The notes under the pieces were generated by a model that was not told the origin of the DNA, made no database searches, and saw only the letters and a list, made by a program, of their open reading frames with translations. The translations under genes were made by a program, and so were the position numbers. From NCBI RefSeq assembly GCF_964019385.1, contig NC_088643.1, positions 10,874,298 to 10,938,297 of the forward strand: 64,000 bases of DNA, in the 5' to 3' direction. Positions 25,265 through 32,670 of this stretch are shown in pieces; the stretch's first letter is position 1, and each line of letters begins with the position of its first letter. Origin of the DNA: Sycon ciliatum (taxonomy: Eukaryota > Porifera > Calcarea > Leucosolenida > Sycettidae).

Positions 25265-26997
25265 ACGTGTGCAGATATCATTAACAGCTTGCTGTCCATG
25301 TCGTTCTGGATACCGCTGAGTCGGCTGACGTACAGCGTCTACCTTGTCCACTTCATGGCCATCCTGGTCGGGTATGGTTCTCTGCTGAAGCCATTCGCCT
25401 ACACCGACACATTCATGGTATGTGTACACACGGAACCCACACACTATCACAGATGTCTGAAATCCTCAGGCTGTGTACAAGGCGAGAGTATAGTGCTTTA
25501 TGTCCAGTGGACAGAGCCAGGAGTACAATACGTGCACAGCCATGACACAACCTTCGTCAGAGCCACAACACCGGGTTTTCAGGTGGTCCAGCCACTGAAT
25601 GGGATACTGCACCGGAAATGAGACTTTAAATATTGCGAAAACTCAGTTTTGCACGAGTTGGGTGGGTTGGCTTTTCCAAAACGAGGTCTGGCCATGCAGG
25701 GCCGTAGCAGGCGGTCCGACAGGTCCGGCAGCTGCCGGACCACTATTCGGCCAAAAAAATGTGGGGGGGGGGGGGGGGGGGCTCACCCATGTGAGCAGCT
25801 CAGGATGTCCACCCATGATGATGATGTGTGCAATAAGTAGTATAGAGGTAGTACATAGTAGTACCGGTAGTAGACCTACAATGTACATGTCATCAGGAGT
25901 ATGACCCTGCTGAAGGTCATGTGGACAGTCATGCCCGTGAATGTTCCCACTCTGTACTTCCTGAAACGTGTTCGGATTCTTTTCTTCCTCCAATTCTTTC
26001 TAGATAGGGTTTGTACCAAAGATATTCCATTGCAATATCCTTTCGCCTCCTCCAAAGGTACATTTTGGTTCTTTTATCACATGCATTTAGATACTGTTGC
26101 TATGCCTTCACAGGCTTCAACAAGTTCTGTTTGGACGGACACAACATGCTGATGCCCTTTTTCCTGACTCATGCAGAACGTCCTTCTTCCTTTTCTCGCC
26201 CTATGTCACTATGCATGGTCACGATTACATGCATGTACATGTACATGAACAATGTATGTACAATCATGTACATTTTGTACATGTACCGGCATATGTATGA
26301 GTGGGGAGGGGGGGGGGGGGGGGGGGGGAGCATCAAAGTCGGATCTTGCCGGACCAACCAAAATGGGGCTGCTACGGGCCTGCCATGTCCTGACAGCCGA
26401 ACCGGGTGCTACGGCCCTGTTCTTAATCCCTTGATCGCTCTTCCTGTTTCCCTACTACGTATCAGAAACATTTGCTGTACGTTCACGCAAAGAAATCACA
26501 TGACACATGTACAGGGAATTTCCCGTTCCTAATTTGGCAGTTTTCTCCCGAGTTTGAATGATGCGCAGCAGATACGCACATGCTCTTGCTCATTGTCTTT
26601 GTGTGTCCTACAACATGGAGAACCCCGTCTCCACGTAGAAGCCTGGAGCGAAAAGTCGAAAACACACGAAGCCGGTAGACTCTAACCCAGACACCGGTCT
26701 TGTTCTCTACGTGATTTCTCTACATTTCACGTGGAGCAAAACCTCTCTAATATCGGAGGCCACTCAGAATTTTCATTCTCCTCTGTACGTATTTTTGTGG
26801 TGTTCTCCTGTTTTCAGATTTTCTTCTTTCTCGGCTACGTGTTCATGTCCTTCCTGGTGGCGGCCGCCTTGTACTTAGCTGCCGAAGCTCCATTCCTCGA
26901 GCTGGAGAAGATCTTCTTCCACACTCACCGCTCGGCCACGCCACCGCGTCCAGCCACCTCTAGTCCTACTACGGCGACGCGGGTCGTGAACCAGTGA
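6062..26997 (+). CDS. NRF-6-like multi-pass membrane acyltransferase, 13 exons, 883 aa
   Basis: Exons: 6062-6476, 7978-8144, 9718-9802, 10783-10891, 12297-12760, 13381-13563, 16863-16956, 17561-17653, 18594-18765, 19235-19314, 22477-22943, 25275-25417, 26818-26997. Every junction has GT/AG and phases agree throughout. The ATG at 6062 begins a signal peptide ([12 protein letters not shown]). An extracellular Cys-rich NRF domain follows ([11 protein letters not shown] in exon 2; WGFCVPKEC in exon 3), then a first membrane segment ([14 protein letters not shown]) and a low-complexity loop. The acyltransferase-3 core has [14 protein letters not shown] with probable catalytic His465, [29 protein letters not shown] and [13 protein letters not shown]. 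Family knowledge: nose-resistant-to-fluoxetine proteins are multi-pass O-acyltransferase-like proteins, studied in C. elegans for drug response and yolk or lipid transport. The substrate here is unknown. Exon 5 encodes an unusually long Ser/Thr/Pro/Ala-rich loop (about aa 275-410). Confidence 0.9.
6487..6700. repeat. GCN/CTG-rich minisatellite at the start of nrf-6-like intron 1
   Basis: Runs of GCTGCTGCCGCC alternate with GTGACCGAGGTTGCTCCT units (four copies). It starts about 10 bp after the exon 1 donor and stays open in the exon 1 frame, encoding Ala runs joined by VTEVAP, up to a stop at 6761-6763. Confidence 0.85.
6758..6978. mobile_element. MITE, TTCGGC family, 221 bp
   Basis: The ends are inverted (CTGTAAGCCGACAAATTTTC and complement of CTGTGAGTCAACAAATATTC) and TA flanks each side (6756-6757, 6979-6980). 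Non-coding. A related piece lies at 24650-24845 and a relative at 40765-40976. Confidence 0.75.
7741..7890. mobile_element. partial MITE of the TATAACGAC family
   Basis: Starts ACAGTCAACTTCGCTATAAT and carries repeated ATAACGACA and TCGCGA-type motifs, matching the sub-terminal style of the element at 38639-39100. A right end was not found. A 17-nt poly-C tract follows at 7898-7914. Confidence 0.5.
8174..8288. repeat. TG microsatellite in nrf-6-like intron 2
   Basis: Imperfect (TG)n with GCATG interruptions, starting about 30 bp after the exon 2 splice donor. Another long TG tract lies at 8774-8973 in the same intron. Confidence 0.9.
8774..8973. repeat. TG/TCTG microsatellite
   Basis: About 200 bp of (TG)n with TCTG interruptions, directly abutting a LINE endonuclease fragment that starts at 8974. 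Long Val/Cys ORFs across it are artefacts of the repeat. Confidence 0.9.
8974..9477 (+). mobile_element. LINE 5' fragment: two copies of the endonuclease start
   Basis: A 99-bp segment occurs twice in direct orientation, at 8974-9072 and 9379-9477. It encodes [17 protein letters not shown] and [17 protein letters not shown]; the WNVR start is the usual N-terminus of an APE-type LINE endonuclease. Before the second copy the frame reads [17 protein letters not shown]. The rest of the endonuclease is absent. The 405-bp spacing could reflect tandem 5' monomers or two insertions. It lies within intron 2 of the nrf-6-like gene. Confidence 0.65.
9593..9657. repeat. TG microsatellite upstream of nrf-6-like exon 3
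   Basis: (TG)n with TCTG interruptions, ending about 60 bp before the exon 3 acceptor at 9717. A TGCATG-rich stretch fills the gap in place of a strong pyrimidine tract. Confidence 0.9.
11014..11222. mobile_element. probable decayed MITE, TTTTCGGTG type
   Basis: Starts after TA with CTGTAATTTCACAAATTTTC and repeats the AAATTTTCGGTA motif inside; the right side has CCGGAAATTTCTGAAATTC in inverted sense. The right terminus is degraded. A second, fragmentary copy with AAATTTCGGTGTATTC is near 20080-20110. Confidence 0.5.
11723..11900. mobile_element. MITE of the CAGTAAAACC family, 178 bp
   Basis: TA-flanked (11721-11722, 11901-11902). Left end CAGTGAAACCTATCTAAG; the right end is the inverted match ending GACAGGTTTTACTC. 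Non-coding. It sits directly beside a second family member at 11921. Confidence 0.7.
11921..12099. mobile_element. MITE of the CAGTAAAACC family, 179 bp
   Basis: TA-flanked. Ends CAGTAAAACCTGGTGTAAGC and its complement. The interior alternates AGCGACC and GGTCGC motifs. Nearly the same element occurs at 41342-41525. Confidence 0.85.
12874..13010. repeat. GTT/GCT trinucleotide microsatellite
   Basis: About 135 bp of (GTT)n and (GCT)n in intron 5 of the nrf-6-like gene. Apparent poly-Gln, poly-Leu and poly-Cys ORFs on both strands are products of the repeat. Confidence 0.95.
13055..13270. mobile_element. MITE of the CGTGAAATT family, 216 bp
   Basis: TA-flanked (13053-13054, 13271-13272). Ends CTGTAAACCGTGAAATTATT and complement of CTGTAAAGCGTGAAATTTTC. 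A close copy, also TA-flanked, is at 41546-41774. Confidence 0.85.
13588..13831. mobile_element. MITE of the CGAAATTTTCGGAC type, 244 bp
   Basis: TA-flanked. Left end CTGTATAGCACGAAATTTTC, right end inverted, closing GAAATTTCCTGCTATACAG (about 3 mismatches). The interior is full of TTCGTACG and CCGAAA motifs. It starts 25 bp after the exon 6 donor of the nrf-6-like gene. Confidence 0.8.
14190..14333. mobile_element. MITE of the GATTTCA..GCAGCAC family
   Basis: Related to the two elements at 19353-19491 and 19508-19649: it shares the AAGTTTGCGCCTTGCA and GCAGGTCTAGGACTG blocks in inverse order and ends GGATTTCATAGAGCAACACTG before TA. The left boundary is approximate. Confidence 0.6.
14373..14617. 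mobile_element. MITE with GGTGAAATCCGACCC ends and an internal 51-bp duplication
   Basis: TA-flanked (14371-14372, 14618-14619). Ends CAGCTGCTCTGGGTGAAATC and the complement of CAGTTGAGCTTGGTGAAATC. Inside, a segment of about 51 bp beginning GCTCTTGAGTGG is tandemly duplicated (about 14431-14532). Confidence 0.75.
14968..15003. mobile_element. 36-bp palindromic insertion, copy 1
   Basis: Half-palindrome AGGGAGTCTTAAAATACC followed by its complement with one mismatch. Direct repeats flank it: AGCCGACACC on the left (14958-14967) and GGCCGACACC on the right (15004-15013), 9 of 10 identical. It looks like an inserted palindrome with a 10-bp target duplication. Confidence 0.65.
15305..16012 (-). 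CDS. C2H2 zinc-finger ORF, 235 aa, inside an intron
   Basis: An uninterrupted ATG-started ORF lying antisense in intron 6 of the nrf-6-like gene. Two C2H2 fingers are visible: [18 protein letters not shown] (C-x2-C-x13-H-x4-H) and [19 protein letters not shown] (C-x4-C-x12-H-x5-H), followed by a basic RGRKKK stretch that could be nuclear targeting. The N-terminal half has extra CxxC-type cysteines (CKSPTCEHC). No family name is recognised. It could be a single-exon nested gene, a retrocopy, or part of a transposon that carries zinc fingers. Possible DNA or RNA binding is inferred from the fingers only. Confidence 0.5.
   Translation of the reverse strand: MWCIRFGVSCTGITRIREEEHPITLRAELQFLMQHCARTCYSLSFVKCKSPTCEHCSKRPVSAEAATLLQQRMGGHLPTPAVSRTHGGLFRTYVDSTAGTATEEVLDITVPSLSGKLPEDFICSACHRYVFRSEADKSRHLLLVHDKRSEKRRAPDDPRPDHVCNFDGCGKKFATVYQLNRHKKETGHKCSRGRKKKVPSSQWPGPCCQFNGIIRHRDPRQYSRYSYGFFCADSP
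17168..17430. repeat. degenerate 18-bp minisatellite in nrf-6-like intron 7
   Basis: Repeats of CCAGAAGCTATAGCTG-type units, roughly 14 copies with variation. It is free of stops on both strands in one frame, giving PEAIAxPDAL-like repeats, but it is bounded by good splice sites and is taken as intronic. Confidence 0.8.
18108..18502. mobile_element. CAGTAAAACC-family MITE with a nested element and a 17-bp tandem array
   Basis: Left part AACCTGTCTAAGGCGACCGC, right end GCCTTGACAGGTTTTACTG followed by TA. A second TA-flanked element (18200-18384; ends CAGTCAAACCTCTTTAGG and inverted GGTTTCACTG) is nested inside. Next to the right end a 17-bp unit GTGGTCCTCTAGGACAG is repeated about five times (18393-18481). 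Confidence 0.75.
19353..19649. mobile_element. two tandem MITEs with GCTGCTCAATGAAATCC ends
   Basis: Copy one is about 19353-19491; copy two is 19508-19649 and TA-flanked. Ends are CGGTGCTGCTCAATGAAATC and the complement of CAGTGCTGCTCAATGAAATC. The interiors match each other and the element at 14190-14333. Confidence 0.75.
20031..20260. mobile_element. fragments of GCCGCAC and TTTCGGTG MITEs
   Basis: ACCGTATTTTCCAGGGTATA with AAGCCGCAC is the typical end of the family at 53201-53409. AATTTCGGTGTATTCAAATT then belongs to the family near 11014. Boundaries are unclear. A CT microsatellite follows at 20271-20294. Confidence 0.45.
22068..22393. mobile_element. MITE cluster with AAGCCGCAC motifs
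   Basis: GTAAGCCGCCCCCAGATTTT at the left, then CCGCACTGACTTTTTGG, a poly-G tract (22160-22177), CGGCTTATGCACTGGAAAAT, AGGCCGCACTTTGAACAC, and TGCGGCTTAAATTCCTGAAA at the right. This is the same family as 53201-53409. It probably includes two adjacent copies; the limits are approximate. Confidence 0.6.
23250..24017. mobile_element. CAGTAAAACC-family MITE expanded by a 34-bp satellite
   Basis: TA-flanked. The left end is GAGTAAAACCCGTGACTAAC; the right end CACAGGTTTTACTG is inverted. Between them, 23380 to about 23993 is a near-perfect tandem array of 34 bp, about 18 copies, with the core TGGTCTGTAGTAGCAGGC then TGGTCGCTAGTCACGG. These two halves share TGGTCNNTAGT. It lies in intron 11 of the nrf-6-like gene. 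Confidence 0.85.
24043..24336. mobile_element. MITE with GTACCGCCAGAGCGCCCC ends, 294 bp
   Basis: TA-flanked. Ends CCGTAAAGTACCGCCAGAGC and complement of GCGTAAAGTACCGCCAGAGC, roughly 25 bp. A second, inverted and diverged copy is at 61761-62061. Confidence 0.8.
24650..24845. mobile_element. decayed MITE of the TTCGGC family
   Basis: Begins after TA with CTGTAAGTCAACAAATATTC, the same as the right end of 6758-6978 in inverse orientation, and shares TTTTGCAAGGTTCAGTGTGA with it. The far end is degraded. Confidence 0.65.
25192..25262. repeat. TG microsatellite reaching the exon 12 splice acceptor
   Basis: A nearly pure (TG)n tract of about 70 bp. Only GCACGTGTGCAG separates it from nrf-6-like exon 12 (25275), so this acceptor has no normal pyrimidine tract. 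Confidence 0.95.
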
Positions 26998-27699
26998 GTC
27001 TGACTGGTCGTTGCCACGGTGAAGCTGGCGATGTCCGGTAAAAGAGTTTAAAAAACGGGAATTTCCCTGATTCACTCATTGGCGACTGGCCTACATCTCA
27101 ATAAGCACTGCAGTTCACACATCATCAAGTAAATATTTCTCAGAATTTTGAAGGGAATTTCCATGACCATCTATACTAATGCACAGCTGGACTGTGAGCA
27201 ACCATAGCAACGGAATGTCTAGTAGTGGTATGCCCACGCGCATTTTTTTTTAAATTCTCGCGCCCATGTGTAAGCCACCGCAGCCGCTCTTGGCCTAGAA
27301 CTCCTTTGGTGCTGGTGATAATGCACTGTTACTCTTAAGTCTCTTCTCCCTATTTCCCTTTCTACTCACTGAAACTGATGAGTATTCTTCCGAACTACTT
27401 TCTTTTTTAATTAAGGATAATTTATTGTCAAACAATTTTTTGAGGAAACCTTGCTAGCCATCGCCGTAAGCCTGCAGCTGCCGGCGCGGGATGTGTTTGA
27501 GTTGCTGCTGGCGAGCGTCTGCTCAAGTGCCAACCATCCAGCGTGGGCCGTCGCCGCAGAATTAACGGTGACGCTATGCTCACTCAGTTTCGCGCGTGCG
27601 TTTGATTTGCACATGATAATTATTTATTTCTTCTGAACATGGTATGAATACAGCGCTGCCAAGGACTCAGCCGCCGACTTTGGTAGTGGCTGAACGAAT

Positions 27700-27705
27700 A
27701 ATAAA
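27700..27705 (+). promoter_or_regulatory. possible poly(A) signal of the nrf-6-like gene
   Basis: AATAAA about 700 bp downstream of the stop codon at 26995-26997. Proposed only from the hexamer and its position. Confidence 0.3.
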
Positions 27706-28642
27706 ATGGCAGCGGGTGATTTTATTCACTGTTTTCGTTTCTCAATGCAGTCTTGTAGTCTGACCCCGTACGGGATGTTTTCTATTTTTACAATTTGTTC
27801 TTGACAAGAAGCCCAGTGGAGATAAGACCATTTTTTTTATTGAGGGGGGGGGGGTGAGCAAGGTGAAATCGCTAACATGGAGTCTCAACACCCTGTTATG
27901 GTGAAGTGTTGGGATGTCATGGGTTTTATTTTTGGCATGTCACGATTTTTTGACTGGTCACTAATACTCACTATGACTGCCGTCGGACTGGCCGAGGCGG
28001 CGCGGCGATGCATACAGATAGGTGGAGAACCTGATCGAGATGAAGTACATGGTACCTTTCAACAGGCTCCTTGAAGCTGGAGCACATTCCAGATCATCAA
28101 TCAATCAAAAGAAAAATAATCATCGCCAGGAATGCAATGATCGTGATTTTGATGTCAAATCCCCCTCGTACTTGGGTAATATCCTACATGTACATATGTA
28201 TACTTATAAGAGCAAGCCGAGTGGTAAAATGTCCAAATATGGGCTAAGTGCATACAGAAACCCATATATAGAGACTTTTTGATAGCGGCAAACATACTTT
28301 GTGACGAGTATTGAATTCATGAAAGGGGTTAATATTATACTCTTGATATCATCAGGTGGGCAGAGACAAGGACGGAATGGCGTGACATTGTTGCCACAGC
28401 AACCGGAATGGGTTAAAAAAATCAGCAGCAGCAGGTATTACCATAATTCTTCATTGGAGAGGTTCTGCAAAACGAAAATGCGTACATACTTTCGTTCTAC
28501 ATCATGAAGTGAGAAACTTCGCATGAAATCTCGCAACTTTAGATGCGAAACTTGCAGGAAATACAAAAATGAACTGTCGTGAGATTGGAAGTGGTCGACG
28601 GGTTCCCCAGGTGCAAACTGCGAAAATATGCAGAATTCAAAG

Positions 28643-28702
28643 TTTTATAATAGCAATAAAAAGAACAAATTCGAATTTGTTCTTTTTATTGCTATTATAA
28701 AA
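28643..28702. repeat. perfect 60-bp palindrome
   Basis: Two perfect 30-bp arms meet at 28672/28673 with no spacer; the centre reads AACAAATTCGAATTTGTT. AATTCAAAGTTT occurs directly repeated around it (28634-28645 and 28723-28734). Confidence 0.9.
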
Positions 28703-30522
28703 TTGTTGTCTCCACGTCGATTAATTCAAAGTTTGTGCAAAAATTCACACACATTATCGTAAGGCCCTTCGCGAAATTTCGTGCTCATTTTCGCTGGCAG
28801 AACCTCTGTATTACTGTACAGGATACATGACAGTTTCGAGGTTAGCACCACGCAATGCCTCAGCTCAGAGGACCTTACACAAATGTGACAATGCACACAC
28901 AGACACACACCTACACGTCTGTAGACATACACATAGTCATATGCATGTGCATGCACACAATCATACACCCCACACATGCACCTACACCTACACCCCCCAC
29001 CCACTCACATCCAAAAAACAGCCACAAGCAACACGCAATGCCTCAGACGAGCATACACAGAACACACGCAACTAAAGTTACCCCCCCCCCCCCCCAACCC
29101 ACACATACACCCCCACACACTCACATCCAAAAACAGCCACAAGCTTATTCGAATACAGTGCGTGCTCGTATACACAAGTATCAAGGACTCGACCTCAATC
29201 TTGTCATGAAAAATCCGGTGCAGTAAAAACCAGCAATAGTTGCGAGAGGTACGGGGCTCATGGGGGCAAAAAGTAATTGAACGGTTTCGCAGTAGAAAAT
29301 AAGTAAGCAAAGACGACAACGCGGAGAAGCAAACATGTTACCGTTGGCTTGCATGGGACATACAACTGTACTATGATGAGGTTACGTACACACGAGCGTA
29401 TATAAATAGAGCGTGTGCATTTTGTCTGTGTGTCGATGCTAGCACGGGCACGGGATTTAATTAACCAGAGGATGAGACGGAGAGAAACTAATCCACAATA
29501 CGCTCATCACAGATGAGCATACGACGTTGCCAAGGAAACATGAGTGTTAACCTACAGTGCAGCAGGGCGCACCGAAAAGCAAATAACACAAAAATAATAA
29601 TAACAAAAGCGACAAAATAATATCGCAGCATGTGTGAGTGAAACATGAACAACACGTAAACGCAAACATCGACAAATACGGACAAATATGGACAGACACG
29701 GATGGACTAGCAGAGCGTTCAAGTATCAGCGGCGGTGGACATGGCGGTTTCGTGCGTCAACATTTTTACGGCACAGCGGCGGTGTAATGGCACGGTGTGT
29801 AGTGTGGTGCAAGTGTGCGTACATGCACAACGCAGCACGGAGATGTGTGTGTGTGTGTGTGATAAAATACAGCAATACAGCTGCCTATGGATACACGTGG
29901 ACATATAAGGCGGTTCGGCGTGTGCAGAGGGCAGGCGCAGTAGCAGCAAGCAGAATGGGATCCACTAACTACGCTACTCTACTAAATAAGGAGTCTTCAC
30001 GGCCAACAAGGCGACAATAAACTATGATTAAAACAAACAGTGTACTCACAGGACGGTATATGGGCGCAGCGAGGAACATAAGCCCCATTCCGGCCACCTG
30101 AAACTGTAACACAGACGAGTTGAACTTGAAGTCACGAATTGCTTCGAGAAGACAGTAAACCGACGGAGAGCCCTCCGTTTCAATATATAAAGTGGGATTC
30201 CTAGTATTGACCAGTAACGGAGGTGGGTGACGAAGGTGAGATAAATCTTGATCGTGCTTCTTGCCTTGGTTCGTACCCAAGGACTTCGGACATAGAGCCG
30301 GTGAAAGAGAACAAACTATAGAGACCAGATACGAAACAGAATAGAGTCGGAGTGCTGGTGACATGAGTTGAGAAGGCACTGCCATACTCGTACTATGCAC
30401 TGGCCGCAGTGCAAACTCAGCAAGCGCTGGCTTGTCAGAAGCTACGGCCACCATTACCACTCCTGCTGCTACGGTTACAGTGCAGTGGGGGTGTCCTGTG
30501 TCGTGTCCGGCAGGCCGTCTAG

Positions 30523-32670
30523 TCAGAAGCTGCCACCGCTGCGCTCCACCTCGATGCGGCGGTACTGCTTGACGATCTGCGCCAGGCGGTTGTTGGCCAC
30601 GGCACCGGTCTTGTGCGCGCTCATCAGCGCCAGGAACTCGTCAAACTCGATCAGGCTGTTGCAGTTCGTGTCGACCTCGGCGATGAGCTCGCGCAGCTGC
30701 GTGTCGCTCACCTCCTCGCCGATGTCGGCCAGCACCTTGCGCAGGTCCACGATGCTGATGTGGCCGTCGCCGTCCGTGTCCACTCGCTTGAAGATCTTCT
30801 CGTAGGCGGTGATCTCCTCGGGGCTGAAGTTGATGGGCACCTCGCGGATCTCCTTGCGCGCCTTGCCGCCCATGCTCATCAGGAAGGTCTGCGCGGACTC
30901 GAGCTGCGCCTGCTTCTGCGCCTTGTTCCACTTCAGCTCCTCGGCCATCAGGTCGACGACGCGCGGCAGCACCTCCTGCGCGGCCTGGACGTTCAGGAAG
31001 GCGATGCGCAGGCGGTTGGCGATGACGTCGATCGCGGTGAGCGCCATCTCCTGCCGCACGGCGTAGCGCACCTCGGCCTCGATGTACGGGAACTCGTTGA
31101 CAAGACGCCGACCGACCACTGGCCACCGGCAGCCAGTGAGGGACGCGAGCTTGGCCACCTCCAGTGCGCGGTCGCCGTAAGACTCGCACAAGTGCTCCGA
31201 CACCTCTCCGTCGAGTCCGTAGTCCTGAGCAAGACAGATGCTGAGCAGCGGCGTGTAGCCATGTCCTCCGTGCAGCGTCATGCCGTCCGTGGCGCTCTCC
31301 CGCTTCGGCTTCAGGTCCTTGCAGACCTTGACGGCACGGTCCACCGTGTCCTTGGCCATGGAGCGGTATGTGGTCCACTTGCCGCCGGCGATGGTGATGA
31401 GGCGCGAGTCGCTGACGTCGATGACGTGATTCCTGGACAGGGACGCGGTGTTCTTCGACGACGGGTCCGATACCAGCGGTCGCAGGCCGGACCAGGCGGC
31501 CAGCACATCGCCGCGACGAACATTGACGTCCGGGCTCAGGTAGTGGCGGATCTCGTTCAGAATGAACTGGATGTCCTCCTCGGCGGGCTGCGGACGGTCC
31601 GTGATCGCAGTCGCAGAGTCGGTGGTGCCGGCGATCGTCCTCCCCTGCCACGGCAGGAAGAAGATGACACGGCCGTCGCTGGTGGAGGGATCCAGGAGGC
31701 CGGTGGACGCCGGACTATAGTACGCCGGCAGGACTATGTGCACGCCGGCGGACGGCTGGCAGATCGGCGCGCGCTCCTGGTCGTCCATGCGGCGGATACT
31801 GTCGGTGAACGGGCCGGTGGCGTTCACGACGCACTTGGCGCGAATGGTGAACTCCTCGCCGGTCATTCGGTCGACGACCTGGACACCGCGGATCACCTCT
31901 TTCCCACCGTCCGTTTCGCTCTTCTCCTTGATCAGTCCATTCACTTCAACATAGTTGGCCAGTGTAGCTCCCTCGCGAGCGGCCGACAGCGCTATCGCCA
32001 AGCACATGCGCGAGTCGTTCTGCTGCCCGTCGTAATACACGATGGCGCCGCACAGCTTGTCCTTCTTCAGCATGGGGAACTTCTCCAGGGCTTTGTTCTT
32101 GCTGAGGAAATAGCTGCGCTTGATGCACTGTCTGCCTGCCACAAAATCGTACATCTTGATACCAGCGTAGTAGTATGGCACCTGCCACCATCTGTAAACA
32201 GGCAGCATAATGGGCAAGGGCTGGGACAAATGCGGGGCGATGCGCAGCAAATTCGCGCGTTCGTGCAGCGCCTCCTTCACAAGGCCATACTGCTCACGGT
32301 CCAGCTTCATGATAGCATTCTGCAAGTACCGAACGCCGCCATGGATGAGCTTCGTGCTCCTAGCTGACGTACCGGAGGCAAAGTCCTCTCGTTCCACCAG
32401 CGCAGTTTTCAAACCTCGCGACGCACAGTCCAGAGCCACACCACTGCCCGTGGCACCGCCACCGATGATCACAACATCGTACTCGTCCTTGCCGTTCAAA
32501 GCGGACAGCTCCTCAACGCGGCTTCTCGTCCGCCATGTCAACGGGTCAGGACTGACGGGGCTCGTCTGAGCCTGCGACTGCGGAGACAGCAGTCTATTCC
32601 TGTCGGAGCACAGTGTCACTCCCGCTGCCGCTGCTCCAGCCAAAGCACAGCTTGTACGGAGACCGAACAT
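30523..32670 (-). CDS. GPD2: mitochondrial FAD-dependent glycerol-3-phosphate dehydrogenase, 715 aa
   Basis: Oxidises sn-glycerol-3-phosphate to dihydroxyacetone phosphate and passes electrons via FAD to ubiquinone at the outer face of the inner mitochondrial membrane (glycerol phosphate shuttle). Visible features: a basic/Ala-rich N-terminus suited to mitochondrial targeting; YDVVIIGGGATGSG with the FAD-binding glycines at about 70-75; SARSTKLIHGGVRYL; and a C-terminal pair of EF-hands, DTDGDGHISIVD and DTNCNSLIEFDE, both with acceptable calcium ligands, implying calcium activation as known for animal enzymes. Length is close to the vertebrate protein (about 727 aa). It is a single uninterrupted exon from ATG to TAG, unlike the 13-exon neighbour. 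A CAG just before the ATG could be the acceptor of a 5' UTR intron. It is convergent with the nrf-6-like gene. Long ORFs on the other strand are shadows. Confidence 0.96.
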   Translation of the reverse strand: MFGLRTSCALAGAAAAGVTLCSDRNRLLSPQSQAQTSPVSPDPLTWRTRSRVEELSALNGKDEYDVVIIGGGATGSGVALDCASRGLKTALVEREDFASGTSARSTKLIHGGVRYLQNAIMKLDREQYGLVKEALHERANLLRIAPHLSQPLPIMLPVYRWWQVPYYYAGIKMYDFVAGRQCIKRSYFLSKNKALEKFPMLKKDKLCGAIVYYDGQQNDSRMCLAIALSAAREGATLANYVEVNGLIKEKSETDGGKEVIRGVQVVDRMTGEEFTIRAKCVVNATGPFTDSIRRMDDQERAPICQPSAGVHIVLPAYYSPASTGLLDPSTSDGRVIFFLPWQGRTIAGTTDSATAITDRPQPAEEDIQFILNEIRHYLSPDVNVRRGDVLAAWSGLRPLVSDPSSKNTASLSRNHVIDVSDSRLITIAGGKWTTYRSMAKDTVDRAVKVCKDLKPKRESATDGMTLHGGHGYTPLLSICLAQDYGLDGEVSEHLCESYGDRALEVAKLASLTGCRWPVVGRRLVNEFPYIEAEVRYAVRQEMALTAIDVIANRLRIAFLNVQAAQEVLPRVVDLMAEELKWNKAQKQAQLESAQTFLMSMGGKARKEIREVPINFSPEEITAYEKIFKRVDTDGDGHISIVDLRKVLADIGEEVSDTQLRELIAEVDTNCNSLIEFDEFLALMSAHKTGAVANNRLAQIVKQYRRIEVERSGGSF

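Larger units (their letters stand above)
26998..30522. other. intergenic region between convergent genes
   Basis: The nrf-6-like gene (+) and GPD2 (-) converge here. No convincing gene is seen. It contains the putative poly(A) signal at 27700, a 60-bp palindrome at 28643-28702, CA-rich stretches near 28890-29130 and poly-C at 29081-29095. The 163-codon minus-strand ORF at 29969-30460 has no family features and is probably GPD2 3' UTR or chance. Confidence 0.5.

Noticed and set aside
30613..32367. 584-codon ORF on the plus strand opposite GPD2
   Set aside because: Shadow of the GC-rich GPD2 coding sequence; the minus strand shows FAD-binding and EF-hand motifs, while the plus-strand product is a biased Val/Leu/Arg/His/Gln sequence.
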